Translations under genes and position numbers: made by a program
Notes under the pieces: generated by a model
Seen by the model: only the letters and a program-made list of their open reading frames with translations
What the model was told of the DNA's origin: nothing
Database searches by the model: none
Assembly: GCA_028292625.1 (NCBI GenBank)
Contig: JAQGLY010000045.1
Coordinates: 1 to 59,445 of the forward strand
DNA length: 59,445 bases
Source: Herbaspirillum sp.
GTDB lineage: Bacteria > Pseudomonadota > Gammaproteobacteria > Burkholderiales > Burkholderiaceae_D
Reading direction: 5' to 3'
Shown: one piece after another, positions 19,261-28,385 of the stretch
Numbering within the stretch: the stretch's first letter is position 1
Layout of the letters: each line of letters starts with the position of its first letter

Positions 19261-20547
19261 TCAAACATTCAGCAATCGCCGCAGCAAATCCATCGTCCTC
19301 TCCGTCGCGCCCTGATGCCGCCGCGCAAAACCTTGCGCCGCCTGTCCCATCGCGGCGCAACGATCGGCATCGCGCAGCAAGCCCAGCCCTTCCCGCAGCA
19401 TCGCGGCCGCATCCGGAACCCGCAATGCGCCACCGGCGGCAATCGCCTCTTCGGTGCTCTGCGCGAAATTGAAGGTATGCGGGCCGATCAATACCGGCTT
19501 GCCCAACGCCAGAGCCTCGATCAGATTCTGGCCGCCAAGCGGCAGCAGGCTGCCGCCGATGAATGCGACATCGCAAGCCGCGTAGTACGCAAACATTTCC
19601 CCCATCGTATCGCCCAACAATACCCGGACTGTCGCCGGCAATGCCTCGCCGTCGCTTAACGATGAACGACGCCGCATCGGCATGGCCGCGTACGCGCCGA
19701 TCAAATCGGCCACCGCATCGAAACGCTGCGGATGACGCGGCACGATGATCAGCAACAGATCGCCCAACTCGGCGTCATCGGCGGCGGCCAGCGCCGACAG
19801 TATCGGCGCCTCCTCGTCTTCCCGCGTACTCGCGCACAGCAGCACCGGACGACGACCTATGGCCGCGCGCCATTGGGCGCCTCTTTGCAACATCGCGGGC
19901 GGCGGCGCCACATCGAATTTCAGGCTGCCGGCGACATGCACTTCGCTGGCGCCGAAACGCCGCAAGCGCTCGGCATCCGCCTCGGTTTGCGCAACCACCA
20001 GTTTCAGACCGGAAGCCGCCTCGCGCATCAAGCCTTCAAATCGTTTTCCGCGCCGCAATGAGCGCTCCGACAAACGGGCGTTGACCAATGCAACGGGAAC
20101 ACGATGGCGCACGCATTGCGCGATCATGTTCGGCCACACTTCGGTTTCCATCAGAATACTGATGCGAGGCTTGAAACGGCGCAGAAAACGGCTTGCCATC
20201 CAGCGGGTGTCGTAAGGCAAATAACTTTGCACGATACGCTTGCCGTAGTGAGCGAATAGTTGGTGGCCGGTGGCGCGCCCGGTCGCCGTCATATGCGTCA
20301 ACAACAGGCCGTGGTCCGGATAGCGCGCCAGCAAAGCGTCGATCAGCGGCTGCGCGGCGCGCGTTTCGCCGACGGATACCGCGTGCACCCACAGCAGCGG
20401 CGCTTCCCCTTGGGCGGAGTGGCGATAAAAACCGAAACGTTCGGCAATGTGGCGGCGATACCCCGGCTCGGCACGGCCGCGGCGCCATAATTTGATCAGC
20501 ACGAACGGCAGGGCCAGCCACCAGGCGGTGGAATAGAGCAAGCGCAT
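19261..20547 (-). CDS. waaA: Kdo transferase WaaA (KdtA)
   Basis: 428 residues from ATG 20547 (MRLLYSTAWWLALPFVLIKL). A membrane-bound GT30 enzyme transferring Kdo from CMP-Kdo to the lipid A precursor. Recognised by the N-terminal membrane anchor, WVHAVSVGETRAAQPLIDAL with the catalytic Glu, ILMETEVWPNMIAQC, LLCASTREDEE, IIVPRHPQRFD and the C-terminal DVAFIGGSLLPLGGQNLIEA and KPVLIGPHTFNFAQSTEEAI. Its ATG overlaps the stop of the Kdo hydroxylase gene by one base (TGATG), so the two are translationally coupled. Last gene of the inner-core operon. Confidence 0.96.
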   Translation of the reverse strand: MRLLYSTAWWLALPFVLIKLWRRGRAEPGYRRHIAERFGFYRHSAQGEAPLLWVHAVSVGETRAAQPLIDALLARYPDHGLLLTHMTATGRATGHQLFAHYGKRIVQSYLPYDTRWMASRFLRRFKPRISILMETEVWPNMIAQCVRHRVPVALVNARLSERSLRRGKRFEGLMREAASGLKLVVAQTEADAERLRRFGASEVHVAGSLKFDVAPPPAMLQRGAQWRAAIGRRPVLLCASTREDEEAPILSALAAADDAELGDLLLIIVPRHPQRFDAVADLIGAYAAMPMRRRSSLSDGEALPATVRVLLGDTMGEMFAYYAACDVAFIGGSLLPLGGQNLIEALALGKPVLIGPHTFNFAQSTEEAIAAGGALRVPDAAAMLREGLGLLRDADRCAAMGQAAQGFARRHQGATERTMDLLRRLLNV

Positions 20548-21416
20548 CAGATCAGCGGACGGCCGCAAAGCCGGGTCAGGATCGCCAACGGACTGGCGAG
20601 CGGATTGTATTGTTTATCGGCCGCCAGATGCAGCGTCTGCTCCAGCATGTATTGCCCCGACATCACCGCATGCGAAGCCTGGTCGGAAAAGCAGACCCAG
20701 ACCGAACCGGCGGCGAACGGCATTCTGACCTGCTGCGCACGCGCCTGATACTCCGCGTCGGATTTCATCCCGTCATGCAATTGCAGCATCAGATGATCGT
20801 ATTCGCTGCGCAGCGATTTGGTGATTTTCAATGCAGCTAGCATTTTCGCCTGCCAGCGCTTGTACGGCTTGGCGCGCGGCAGAAATTGCAGCGCGACCGT
20901 TTCGAACGGTTCGCCGACACGCCAGACACGCGGCTCGCCGTTCGGATTGATGTTGGCGAATACGCGCAGAATGCGCTCGCCGTAATTCGGGCGCGAGGGG
21001 AATGCGTCCACATGCAGGCGCTTGTCGTCGGCGCGCCAGGACTGGGTCCGGGATTCGACTTGCATCGGGCGATAGCTGGTGGGGGCCATGCGCAGATGTC
21101 CCTTGTATTGCGGGAACAGCGCCTCGATCAGACCCTCCGCCTGTGTGCGAAAGCGTCCGATCATCAATGCCAACGCCAACTGAGTGGCGGCATCTCCGGC
21201 GACGCCCTTCAAATGGCCATGAGCGTCCAGGCTGATATTGCGGGCTTTGGGATCGCGTACTTTGGGGGTCAATAAAACCCGTTCCGACGGCAGCAGCGCA
21301 AACGCCATGTTCGGGAAATACAGGATCTTGCCAGCCTCAAGCGCGGCGATCCATTCCGGACTCGATGCCGTCGGTTCCCAGGATGGCAGAGGGATTTCTA
21401 TGATTTGCTGTTCCAT
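20547..21416 (-). CDS. Kdo 3-hydroxylase (KdoO-like Fe(II)/2-oxoglutarate dioxygenase)
   Basis: 289 residues from ATG 21416 (MEQQIIEIPLPSWEP). Family recognised as Kdo hydroxylase, known in Burkholderia and Yersinia, which converts lipid-A-linked Kdo to D-glycero-D-talo-oct-2-ulosonic acid (Ko). The iron-binding HxD is HVD in DDKRLHVDAFPSRPNYGERI, and a distal His is in FSDQASHAVMSGQYMLEQT. Other family stretches are LFPQYKGHLRMAPTSYRP and RVFANINPNGEPRVWRVGE. It sits between waaC and waaA, fitting an inner-core role: waaA's start overlaps its stop, and waaC ends 17 bases before its start. Open reading upstream of 21416 is antisense to nothing and just overlaps waaC. Confidence 0.88.
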   Translation of the reverse strand: MEQQIIEIPLPSWEPTASSPEWIAALEAGKILYFPNMAFALLPSERVLLTPKVRDPKARNISLDAHGHLKGVAGDAATQLALALMIGRFRTQAEGLIEALFPQYKGHLRMAPTSYRPMQVESRTQSWRADDKRLHVDAFPSRPNYGERILRVFANINPNGEPRVWRVGEPFETVALQFLPRAKPYKRWQAKMLAALKITKSLRSEYDHLMLQLHDGMKSDAEYQARAQQVRMPFAAGSVWVCFSDQASHAVMSGQYMLEQTLHLAADKQYNPLASPLAILTRLCGRPLI

Positions 21417-21433
21417 GACGCATATTATGCCGC

Positions 21434-22447
21434 TTAAACCGCTGCCGCGGCATCCCTGGCGGACGGCGAGCGCAACAAGCGCGCCACGGCTACCTCGACA
21501 TCTTCGACGGTGGGTGCTGCGCCGACGTCGCCGAGATTGATAATATTTGGCGACCAGAAACCTTCCGTCTTCCAGCGCGGCGAATCGATATATAACTCGA
21601 CCGTGGGACGGCCATAGGCGGCGGCGACATGCGTCAGGCCGGTATCGACGCCGATCGTCAGCGCCGCTGCCTGCGCCAGGGCTACCGCCTCCATCATGCT
21701 CAGCGCGGGCAGTACTTGCACGTTCGGCAATTGGGCGGCGATTTGGTGCGCTCTGGCCTTTTCGTCCGGGTTGCCCCACGGCAGCAGCACCGGCAAGCCG
21801 CGTTCGGCGAGCATGACGGCTGTTTCTCTCCAATAGGCGATGGGCCACTGTTTGTCGGCGCGCGCGGTGCCGTGAAAAAATACAGCGAACGGCCCTATTC
21901 CGTGCCACGGCGCGGACTTTGTCTCCGCGGGCGCGCGGAGCGAGAAATCGATTTCGTCCGGCACCGCATAGCCCAACGCGCCGGCCGCCACCGCCCGCCC
22001 GCGTGCGACCGCGTGCGCATACAGATCTACCGGGATGCTGAGGCTATGAAACAGTCGCGACAGGGGTTCGTAGCCGGAGTCCTTGGTCGCGTTTGCCAGG
22101 CCCGCGCGTTTGCCGCCGGGGGCGAGCCTGGCCATGCGCATGACCAGGCCGGTTTTCAGTAAACCCTGGGTGTCGAGGATCAGATCGTATGGCACCGCGC
22201 GTAAACGATGGTAAAACATGGCGATCTCGGCGCGCACGGAGGGCGACGACAACTGCTTGCGCCAGCGGCGCAATGCGATGGGGATAATTGTGCGGACATG
22301 CGGATTGAGTGCGACTAGCTCGGTGTAAGTCTCTTCGACTACCCAATCGATTTGTGCGTCGGGGAAGTGATGATGCACATCGGCCAGTAATGGCATGTTG
22401 TGCACTACGTCGCCTAGCGACGACACCCGAACGATCAGAATATTCAA
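21434..22447 (-). CDS. waaC: LPS heptosyltransferase I WaaC
   Basis: 337 residues, GT9 family. Adds the first L,D-heptose from ADP-heptose to Kdo of the LPS inner core, in the cytoplasm at the inner membrane. N-terminal MNILIVRVSSLGDVVHNMPL and IDWVVEETYTELVALNPHV are WaaC-specific rather than WaaF/WaaQ; the C-terminal ALTIGVDTGLTHVAAAYGRP is the nucleotide-sugar site with the conserved DTGLTH. First gene of the minus-strand inner-core operon waaC-kdoO-waaA. The start ATG at 22447 is preceded by a short AT-rich gap from rmlB. Confidence 0.95.
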   Translation of the reverse strand: MNILIVRVSSLGDVVHNMPLLADVHHHFPDAQIDWVVEETYTELVALNPHVRTIIPIALRRWRKQLSSPSVRAEIAMFYHRLRAVPYDLILDTQGLLKTGLVMRMARLAPGGKRAGLANATKDSGYEPLSRLFHSLSIPVDLYAHAVARGRAVAAGALGYAVPDEIDFSLRAPAETKSAPWHGIGPFAVFFHGTARADKQWPIAYWRETAVMLAERGLPVLLPWGNPDEKARAHQIAAQLPNVQVLPALSMMEAVALAQAAALTIGVDTGLTHVAAAYGRPTVELYIDSPRWKTEGFWSPNIINLGDVGAAPTVEDVEVAVARLLRSPSARDAAAAV

Positions 22448-22489
22448 AGCGAATCCGTTACTCTTGCCATAACTTTAATATAACGATCG

Positions 22490-23572
22490 TCACGATATGA
22501 TTTGGATTCCATCGCCGCGCTGCTTATAATTTTTATCCATCCATTTTCGGTACGCGCCGGACTGTACATTGTTGATCCAATCTTCATGCGTCAAATACCA
22601 CTGCACGGTTTTTTTTAATCCGCTCTCGAAGGTTTCGGCAGGCCGCCATCCGAGTTCGCGTTCAATTTTTTTCGCATCGATGGCGTAACGCCGATCATGC
22701 CCCGGTCGATCCGCAACATAGGTAATCTGATCGCGGTAACTACCAGAAGTCCTTGGGGCCAAGCCATCTAGCATGTCGCATAATAGATGGACCACGTCGA
22801 TATTCGTTGTTTCATTCCAGCCCCCGATATTGTAAATCTGGCCTGGCTTGGCCGTTTGCAATACTTGCCTGATGGCGGCGCAATGGTCGCGGACATACAA
22901 CCAGTCGCGTATTTGCAGACCGTCACCGTAAATCGGTAAGGACTTGCCGGCAAGAGCGTTGATTATAACCAGCGGAATTAGTTTTTCAGGAAAGTGGTAA
23001 GGACCGTAGTTATTCGAACAGTTCGTCGTCAAGGTTGGAAAACCGTAAGTATGATGATATGAGCGCACCAAATGATCGGAGGCGGCCTTAGATGCGGAAT
23101 ACGGACTGTTCGGAGCGTACGGCGCGGCTTCGGTAAACGGCATATCATCCGGCTCCAGCGTACCGTACACCTCGTCAGTGGATACGTGCAGGAAGCGAAA
23201 AGCGGATTTTTCCATATCTGGCATGGTTCCCCAATATGCGCGAGCGGCTTCGAGCAAGCTGAATGTGCCGTTGATATTGGTCGCGATGAACGCCGCCGGA
23301 CTGTGGATCGACCGATCGACATGACTTTCCGCAGCGAAATGCACGATCGCGCGTGGCTTGTGCTGGGCGAGCAAAGCGGCGATCTGCTCGGTGTTGCAGA
23401 TATCACCTTGCACGAACAAATGACGGCTGTCATCGCGTAAAGCCGCCAGATTGTCCAGATTGCCCGCATATGTCAGCTTGTCGAAATTAAGTACCGGTTC
23501 ATCGCAACGATCAAACCAGTCGAGCACGAAATTCGAACCGATAAAACCTGCACCACCAGTGACTAAAATCAT
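22490..23572 (-). CDS. rmlB: dTDP-glucose 4,6-dehydratase RmlB
   Basis: 360 residues, extended SDR. Converts dTDP-glucose to dTDP-4-keto-6-deoxyglucose, precursor of dTDP-L-rhamnose and other deoxysugars. NAD motif GGAGFIGSN at residues 6-14, the STDEVYG segment carrying the active-site Thr-Asp-Glu, [20 protein letters not shown] with the Tyr-x3-Lys pair, and [15 protein letters not shown]. Its usual partners rmlA, rmlC and rmlD are not in this window, so either they lie elsewhere or the 4-keto sugar feeds another pathway. It is at the border between core LPS genes and the polysaccharide locus. Confidence 0.95.
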   Translation of the reverse strand: MILVTGGAGFIGSNFVLDWFDRCDEPVLNFDKLTYAGNLDNLAALRDDSRHLFVQGDICNTEQIAALLAQHKPRAIVHFAAESHVDRSIHSPAAFIATNINGTFSLLEAARAYWGTMPDMEKSAFRFLHVSTDEVYGTLEPDDMPFTEAAPYAPNSPYSASKAASDHLVRSYHHTYGFPTLTTNCSNNYGPYHFPEKLIPLVIINALAGKSLPIYGDGLQIRDWLYVRDHCAAIRQVLQTAKPGQIYNIGGWNETTNIDVVHLLCDMLDGLAPRTSGSYRDQITYVADRPGHDRRYAIDAKKIERELGWRPAETFESGLKKTVQWYLTHEDWINNVQSGAYRKWMDKNYKQRGDGIQIIS

Positions 23573-23631
23573 TTATTTACCTTGCACACGAGTTGAAACA
23601 ATAAGCGCGGGGATTTATCGATAACTCTTTC

Positions 23632-23656
23632 GCTCACCCCACATTACATGGTGAGC
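23632..23656. other. Short stem-loop between rmlB and the dehydratase gene
   Basis: GCTCACC (23632-23638) pairs with GGTGAGC (23650-23656) around an 11-base loop, 36 bases beyond the stop of the upstream minus-strand gene. No T-run follows, so a terminator or attenuator role is only possible. Confidence 0.35.
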
Positions 23657-23691
23657 AACGTCAAATCTCATTACCCGTATCCTCTGCGGCG

Positions 23692-25647
23692 CTATACCAG
23701 CGCGGCATTTTCCTTCAGATAGACCAAATCGACCAATTCGGGATGCGCTAAATAGCCAATCACCAGCCGTTCCAAAATTGTCCGAATCACCTCCACCTGA
23801 TTACCCTCAACCGCTCGCGCGAGTAACTGGAGTTCACTGGATAATACCTCCCAAGGCAAAAAGTCTTCCTGCGCTTTCATGATACGGGGATGCGCAGTTG
23901 CTTGCGGGTTTTCTCCGATTAGCAATTCTTCGTACAATTTCTCTCCAGGACGTAATCCAGTCACCTTGATTTCGATGTCGCCGAATGGATTGTTATCATC
24001 CTTAACCAGTAAACCCGATAGCTCGATCATCCTATAGGCCAGATCGATAATCTTCACCGGGGCGCCCATATCGAGCACAAATACGTCGCCGCCTTCAGTC
24101 ATCGCCCCCGCCTGTACGACCAACTGCGCAGCCTCGGGGATCGTCATGAAATAACGAGTCACTTCCAGATCAGTTACGGTGACCGGCCCCCCCTCTTTGA
24201 TCTGCTGACGAAATAGCGGCACGACAGAACCTGACGAATCAAGCACGTTGCCGAATCTCACCATCGCAAAGCGGGTCCGACAGGACACCGGACCGGCACC
24301 CGCAGGCGCATTTTCAAACGTTGGGGCGGCACTGGTTGCGAGCGCCTGCAAAATCATTTCGGCCAGACGTTTGCTGGCGCCCATAATGTTGGTTGGTCGT
24401 ACCGCCTTATCGGTGCTGATTAAGACGAAATCGGCGACCCCGCTCTCAACCGCAGCTCGCGCCACGTTATAAGTGCCGAAAACATTATTGCGCACGCCCT
24501 CGGCGGCATTATATTCCACCAGCGGAACATGCTTGTAGGCCGCGGCATGATAGACGGTATGCGGTTTCCAAACCGTGCACACCTCTAGAATCCGCTCATA
24601 ATCGCGTACGCTGCCAAGCAGTTGAATCAATTCCACCGGCGCATTTAATTCGGCGGCTAAAGCGATTAGATCACTATGAATTTGATATAAGCTGAACTCG
24701 TTATGCTCCAGCAGCAATAGCTTCGCCGGCCTGGCTGCGATGATTTGACGACATAATTCGGAGCCGACGCTACCCCCGGCGCCCGTGACCAGAATTACTT
24801 TCCCGAGGATATTACGGCTAATCAGCGCCGGATTGGGCGCGACTGGCTCTCTGCCCAGCAGATCGACAATATCGAGTTCATGAATGTCGGCGATGGTCGC
24901 CTTGCCTTGCGCTAGTTCCGACAGGTCGGGCAAGGAGCGGATCCGGACATGATACTGACGCAACACTGCAAGCACTTCGTTGCGACGTGAACGGCTAATG
25001 GTAGGCATCGCCAGCAAGATGTCCGTCACAGAATAGAGTTCAATCATATGCGGGAGGTCCGCCAGACAGTGCACCTTATAAGCATTAATGGTTTTGCCCA
25101 CTAATTGTGGGTCATCGTCTAGGAATCCAATCAAATTCAATTGCCGTTTTCTTTGAATAACTTCGGCGATCTGCGCACCAGCCGCGCCGGCACCATAGAT
25201 CAGCAAGCGCGCCTCCCTTTCGAACCGTCTGTTGCCGGTTGTACGGGTAAGCCAAATGCGTGCAAACGCACGGCTGCCGGCGACCATAAACAAAAATAAA
25301 ATCGGTTGTATCAAACCGAGGGTACGTGGTACCCCGGGCAGTGCAAGCCAGACCAAAATGGTAAAAAAAATGGCGCCATACAACGCGATAGCCTTGACGA
25401 TAGTCGCCATGGCGGCCATGCCGGTATAGCGGAAAACGGCCCGGTACAAACCGAAGCGCATTAGAATCGGCAAGGAAAGAATAATTGCCAACTGATAAGC
25501 GTGCCATTGATACCCATGAGGGAAATCGGCAGAGTCCAGCCTTAGATAAAATGCCATCCAGGTAGCGGCCACCGAAATCAGGGCATCCACTGCTCCCACA
25601 ATAAATTGTTTGACACGTCGGGAGAGTTTAATTATGTATGTTTGCAT
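23692..25647 (-). CDS. Membrane nucleotide-sugar 4,6-dehydratase (FlaA1/WbpM/CapD family)
   Basis: 651 residues, long membrane-bound type. Four TM helices at residues about 15-125, a first Rossmann fold (LLIYGAGAAGAQIAEVIQRK) that lacks catalytic residues in the family, then the catalytic SDR domain from about 290: VILVTGAGGSVGSELCRQII and STDKAVRPTNIMGASKRLAE (from about residue 411), with the family's characteristic active site. It most likely converts UDP-GlcNAc to UDP-4-keto-6-deoxy-GlcNAc at the inner membrane. With the reductase and phosphoglycosyltransferase genes next to it, UDP-QuiNAc (or FucNAc) is the probable product. The next gene upstream ends 21 bases away: same operon. Confidence 0.92.
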   Translation of the reverse strand: MQTYIIKLSRRVKQFIVGAVDALISVAATWMAFYLRLDSADFPHGYQWHAYQLAIILSLPILMRFGLYRAVFRYTGMAAMATIVKAIALYGAIFFTILVWLALPGVPRTLGLIQPILFLFMVAGSRAFARIWLTRTTGNRRFEREARLLIYGAGAAGAQIAEVIQRKRQLNLIGFLDDDPQLVGKTINAYKVHCLADLPHMIELYSVTDILLAMPTISRSRRNEVLAVLRQYHVRIRSLPDLSELAQGKATIADIHELDIVDLLGREPVAPNPALISRNILGKVILVTGAGGSVGSELCRQIIAARPAKLLLLEHNEFSLYQIHSDLIALAAELNAPVELIQLLGSVRDYERILEVCTVWKPHTVYHAAAYKHVPLVEYNAAEGVRNNVFGTYNVARAAVESGVADFVLISTDKAVRPTNIMGASKRLAEMILQALATSAAPTFENAPAGAGPVSCRTRFAMVRFGNVLDSSGSVVPLFRQQIKEGGPVTVTDLEVTRYFMTIPEAAQLVVQAGAMTEGGDVFVLDMGAPVKIIDLAYRMIELSGLLVKDDNNPFGDIEIKVTGLRPGEKLYEELLIGENPQATAHPRIMKAQEDFLPWEVLSSELQLLARAVEGNQVEVIRTILERLVIGYLAHPELVDLVYLKENAALV

Positions 25648-25668
25648 ACGCTCGATTGAGGAAATAAA

Positions 25669-26229
25669 TCAGTGCTGAACGCCATCGCGCTTTAAGACTT
25701 TTTCAAAAGTCAGGTAGAGAATACGCACATCGAAAGCCATGCTCGCTTTTTGCAGATATTCTTGATCCAACCTTACTTTCTCCGGAATCGACAATTCATC
25801 CCTGCCGTTGACCTGCGCCCAACCGGTCAAGCCTGGCAACAACCGGTCCACGCCGCATCTGGTGCGCAACTCGATAAGATCAGTCTGGTTGAACAATGCG
25901 GGGCGTGGGCCGACGAAACTCATGTTGCCAAGGAGAATGCTCCAAAGCTGTGGCAATTCGTCCAGACTGCTCTTGCGAAGGAAGCTGCCAAGCGGCGTCA
26001 GATAAGTATCCGGGTCGGAAAGTAAATGGGTAGCGACCACAGGCGTGTCCACCCGCATCGTGCGGAATTTCGGCATTTTGAACAAGCAATTACATCTGCC
26101 GACCCGCTCAGACCAATACAATATCGGGCCTGGCGACGTGAAATAGATTAGCAGTGACACTATCACTATAGGCAGCAGCAATACCAGAGAAGCTACCAAC
26201 GCCAATATGAAATCAAATAGTCTTTTCAT
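25669..26229 (-). CDS. Initiating phosphoglycosyltransferase (monotopic, PglC/WreU-like)
   Basis: 186 residues, bacterial sugar transferase family. Transfers a phosphosugar from a UDP-sugar to undecaprenyl phosphate, starting repeat-unit or primer synthesis. N-terminal re-entrant helix [20 protein letters not shown], the catalytic Asp-Glu pair in [20 protein letters not shown], then [10 protein letters not shown] and [16 protein letters not shown]. It is the short, catalytic-core-only form, unlike WbaP/WcaJ, which carry extra N-terminal helices. Between a WbpM-like dehydratase and a 4-ketoreductase, the likely donor is UDP-QuiNAc or its 4-keto form, as in Rhizobium etli WreU; the sugar itself is inferred. 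Confidence 0.9.
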   Translation of the reverse strand: MKRLFDFILALVASLVLLLPIVIVSLLIYFTSPGPILYWSERVGRCNCLFKMPKFRTMRVDTPVVATHLLSDPDTYLTPLGSFLRKSSLDELPQLWSILLGNMSFVGPRPALFNQTDLIELRTRCGVDRLLPGLTGWAQVNGRDELSIPEKVRLDQEYLQKASMAFDVRILYLTFEKVLKRDGVQH

Positions 26230-26272
26230 CGCAATTGCTGCATGTTTAATAATGATTTAAACGGCAGCGACA

Positions 26273-27238
26273 TTATTTACTCAGGAACCATTGCGCGGTT
26301 TGCCGTAATCCATCGGCTACTGTGAGCGGCGGACACCATGCCAGTAAATCACGTGCCGCGGAAATATCGATCTGCAACGAACTGCACAAGCGTTGCGCGA
26401 TCTCAGGCTTACCGATAATACTTGCGCCCATCGAGAGGAATCGAGTGGGCACCGGCAATAGCCTGGATTTGGTGTGCAGGGCCAGTGCAATTCTGCGCAA
26501 CCATTCAGGCGTCGACAGGTCCTCGCCGTCTGCCGCGAGAAACGTCCGATTGGCCGCTGCTGGATGGTCGATGCAGAGTGTAATCAGATCGATCAGGTTA
26601 TCTAATGCCAGGAAACTGCGTCTGTTTTCAATTCTGCCGAATGGCAGCGGTATGCCCGCGTGTACCCATCGCATCATGCTCTGGAAATTTGCCTTGACGC
26701 CAGGACCGTACACCAGCGGCGGGCGGATCACGACTACCTCCATGTCCGTATCCCTTGCAATTTGTTGCAAGCCGGCTTCCGCCTCAGCCTTTGAAATACC
26801 GTAAAAGTCCTGGGGGGAGGGCACGTCATCAGCCGAAAATGCCTGGTTCAACGCCGTCATTTCACCATTGACCTTGATTGAACTGATGAAAATGAAGCGC
26901 CGAACGCCAGCCTCGGCGGCCTGCTGTGCAAGCGTCAATGCCCCATCTACATTGACTTCTCGAAACGCCGCCAGCGGATCTTCCACACGCTCGTTCATCA
27001 CGTGGACCCGCGCCGCGGTATGCACGACGGCGTCGACACCAATCAACAAGTTTTGCCACTGTGCATTTTTCGATAAATCCGGCAATGATAAGCGATTGCC
27101 CGCTATCGTACCGCATCGGAGGGGGGCAAGCACGGCTGTGCCCCGTGCAAGCAGGTGGCGCGTCAGCGCCCCACCCACGAATCCCGAAGCGCCAGTGACG
27201 AGTATGGATCCCGGTATTGTCGACATTTCACGTTGCAT
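26273..27238 (-). CDS. NAD-dependent epimerase/4-ketoreductase (WbpV/WreQ-like)
   Basis: 321 residues, extended SDR. NAD(P)-binding SILVTGASGFVGGALTRHLL at residues 11-30; active-site FYGISKAEAEAGLQQIA holds Tyr-x3-Lys; VVIRPPLVYGPGVKANFQ is the substrate loop common to the UDP-4-keto-6-deoxy-GlcNAc reductases WbpV and WreQ. The gene context (dehydratase, initiating transferase) supports reduction of the 4-keto group to give QuiNAc. The start could be ATG 27238 or ATG 27226 (MSTIPGS). A UDP-glucose 4-epimerase role is less likely but not excluded. Confidence 0.82.
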   Translation of the reverse strand: MQREMSTIPGSILVTGASGFVGGALTRHLLARGTAVLAPLRCGTIAGNRLSLPDLSKNAQWQNLLIGVDAVVHTAARVHVMNERVEDPLAAFREVNVDGALTLAQQAAEAGVRRFIFISSIKVNGEMTALNQAFSADDVPSPQDFYGISKAEAEAGLQQIARDTDMEVVVIRPPLVYGPGVKANFQSMMRWVHAGIPLPFGRIENRRSFLALDNLIDLITLCIDHPAAANRTFLAADGEDLSTPEWLRRIALALHTKSRLLPVPTRFLSMGASIIGKPEIAQRLCSSLQIDISAARDLLAWCPPLTVADGLRQTAQWFLSK

Positions 27239-27256
27239 ATAGATGCGCCCCTTTTT

Positions 27257-28384
27257 TTAGCCCGCTACTTCACGGAATAAGTCCGCATAAGCCTGGCCGA
27301 GCGCCGGTCCAGAAAAAAGCCTGTCGTAGCGCGCCCTTGCCTCACTGCCCATGGCGCCCGCAAGTCGGTCGTCGGTTAGTAAAACGCGCATTGCCCGCGT
27401 CAATTCCTCGGGCGACTCCGGGGCGACTACCAAGCCGGTCTCTTCGTGTGCGTTGACAAAGGATGTGCCGGTGCCGATCTCGCAGGAAATCAAAGGCCGT
27501 CCGAACATCGCAGCCTCGACGAGTACCATGCCATACGCCTCGGATCGCAAGTGCGACGGCAGCACCAGCCCTGTGCAACGCTTCAGCAGCGCAACTTTCT
27601 CCATGTCCGTTACCTGCCCGGCGAACACGACATTGTTTGCTCCGATTTCCGTTGCTAGAACCTTCAGGCTTCCTCCCTCTGGACCGGATCCGGCGATCAC
27701 CAATCTCGCACCCAGAGCCTTCGCCGCCCGTACCAGAAAATGCAGTCCCTTGTAATAGCGCAGGACACCAAGGAACAAAAAATACGGTTCGTTGGCTGTT
27801 AGACCGAGGCGCTCGAAAATGGTGTCATCGCTTTGCTTCGGATAAGAATGTTCTTCGATTCCCAATGGAATGACCCGTACCTTTGGGCTAATGTCCGGAT
27901 GAGCCAGCACAGGGCTGGTTCTGGCATAGGCTGGCGAATTGGCAATAATCACGCGCATTTGCCGCAAAGTCCGCCACATCAACGGTGCATAAGCGGCCCC
28001 CAGCCATCGCTGACGGACCACGTCCGAAATATAGGTAAGGACAGCCGGGGGGACAGGCCGTACCACAGCATGCATGACATCAGCAAACGGCCACGGAAAT
28101 AAATAGTGCAACACATCGGATTCTTGCGCCAGGCGGGAAAATGCCCGAAATGCCGCAGGACCGCCAAGATCGCACGATGCAGGGGCAGCCCAGGAGCGAC
28201 TGCGTACTATTCGCGCTTCAGGATAGAAAATCTCGGCTGGCTCGGGACGCGGCGACAGCGTATAGATGGTATTTTTTATGCCTTGCCTGACCGTGGATAA
28301 CGCAATTTGGCGTATCGCTTCCTGCAGCCCTCCAGGAGGATCCGGAAAATAGGTCCGGTACACATGCAGCACCGAAGGATTCAA
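27257..28384 (-). CDS. GT4-family glycosyltransferase
   Basis: 375 residues, GT-B fold. The start is best placed at TTG 28384, directly after the TAG of the flippase gene (28386-28388), with an AGGAG ribosome site eight bases upstream inside the flippase end; an ATG at 28456 lies deep inside the neighbour. N-terminal HVYRTYFPDPPGGLQEAIRQ (acceptor side), donor-binding FLFLGVLRYYKGLHFLVRAA and LVIAGSGPEGGSLKVLA. The family's EX7E region is LPSHLRSEAYGMVLVEAAMFGRP, with Glu-A-Y-G-M-V-L-V-Glu. Cytoplasmic transfer of a sugar onto a lipid-linked glycan is expected; donor and linkage are not readable. Confidence 0.88.
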   Translation of the reverse strand: MNPSVLHVYRTYFPDPPGGLQEAIRQIALSTVRQGIKNTIYTLSPRPEPAEIFYPEARIVRSRSWAAPASCDLGGPAAFRAFSRLAQESDVLHYLFPWPFADVMHAVVRPVPPAVLTYISDVVRQRWLGAAYAPLMWRTLRQMRVIIANSPAYARTSPVLAHPDISPKVRVIPLGIEEHSYPKQSDDTIFERLGLTANEPYFLFLGVLRYYKGLHFLVRAAKALGARLVIAGSGPEGGSLKVLATEIGANNVVFAGQVTDMEKVALLKRCTGLVLPSHLRSEAYGMVLVEAAMFGRPLISCEIGTGTSFVNAHEETGLVVAPESPEELTRAMRVLLTDDRLAGAMGSEARARYDRLFSGPALGQAYADLFREVAG

Positions 28385-28385
28385 A

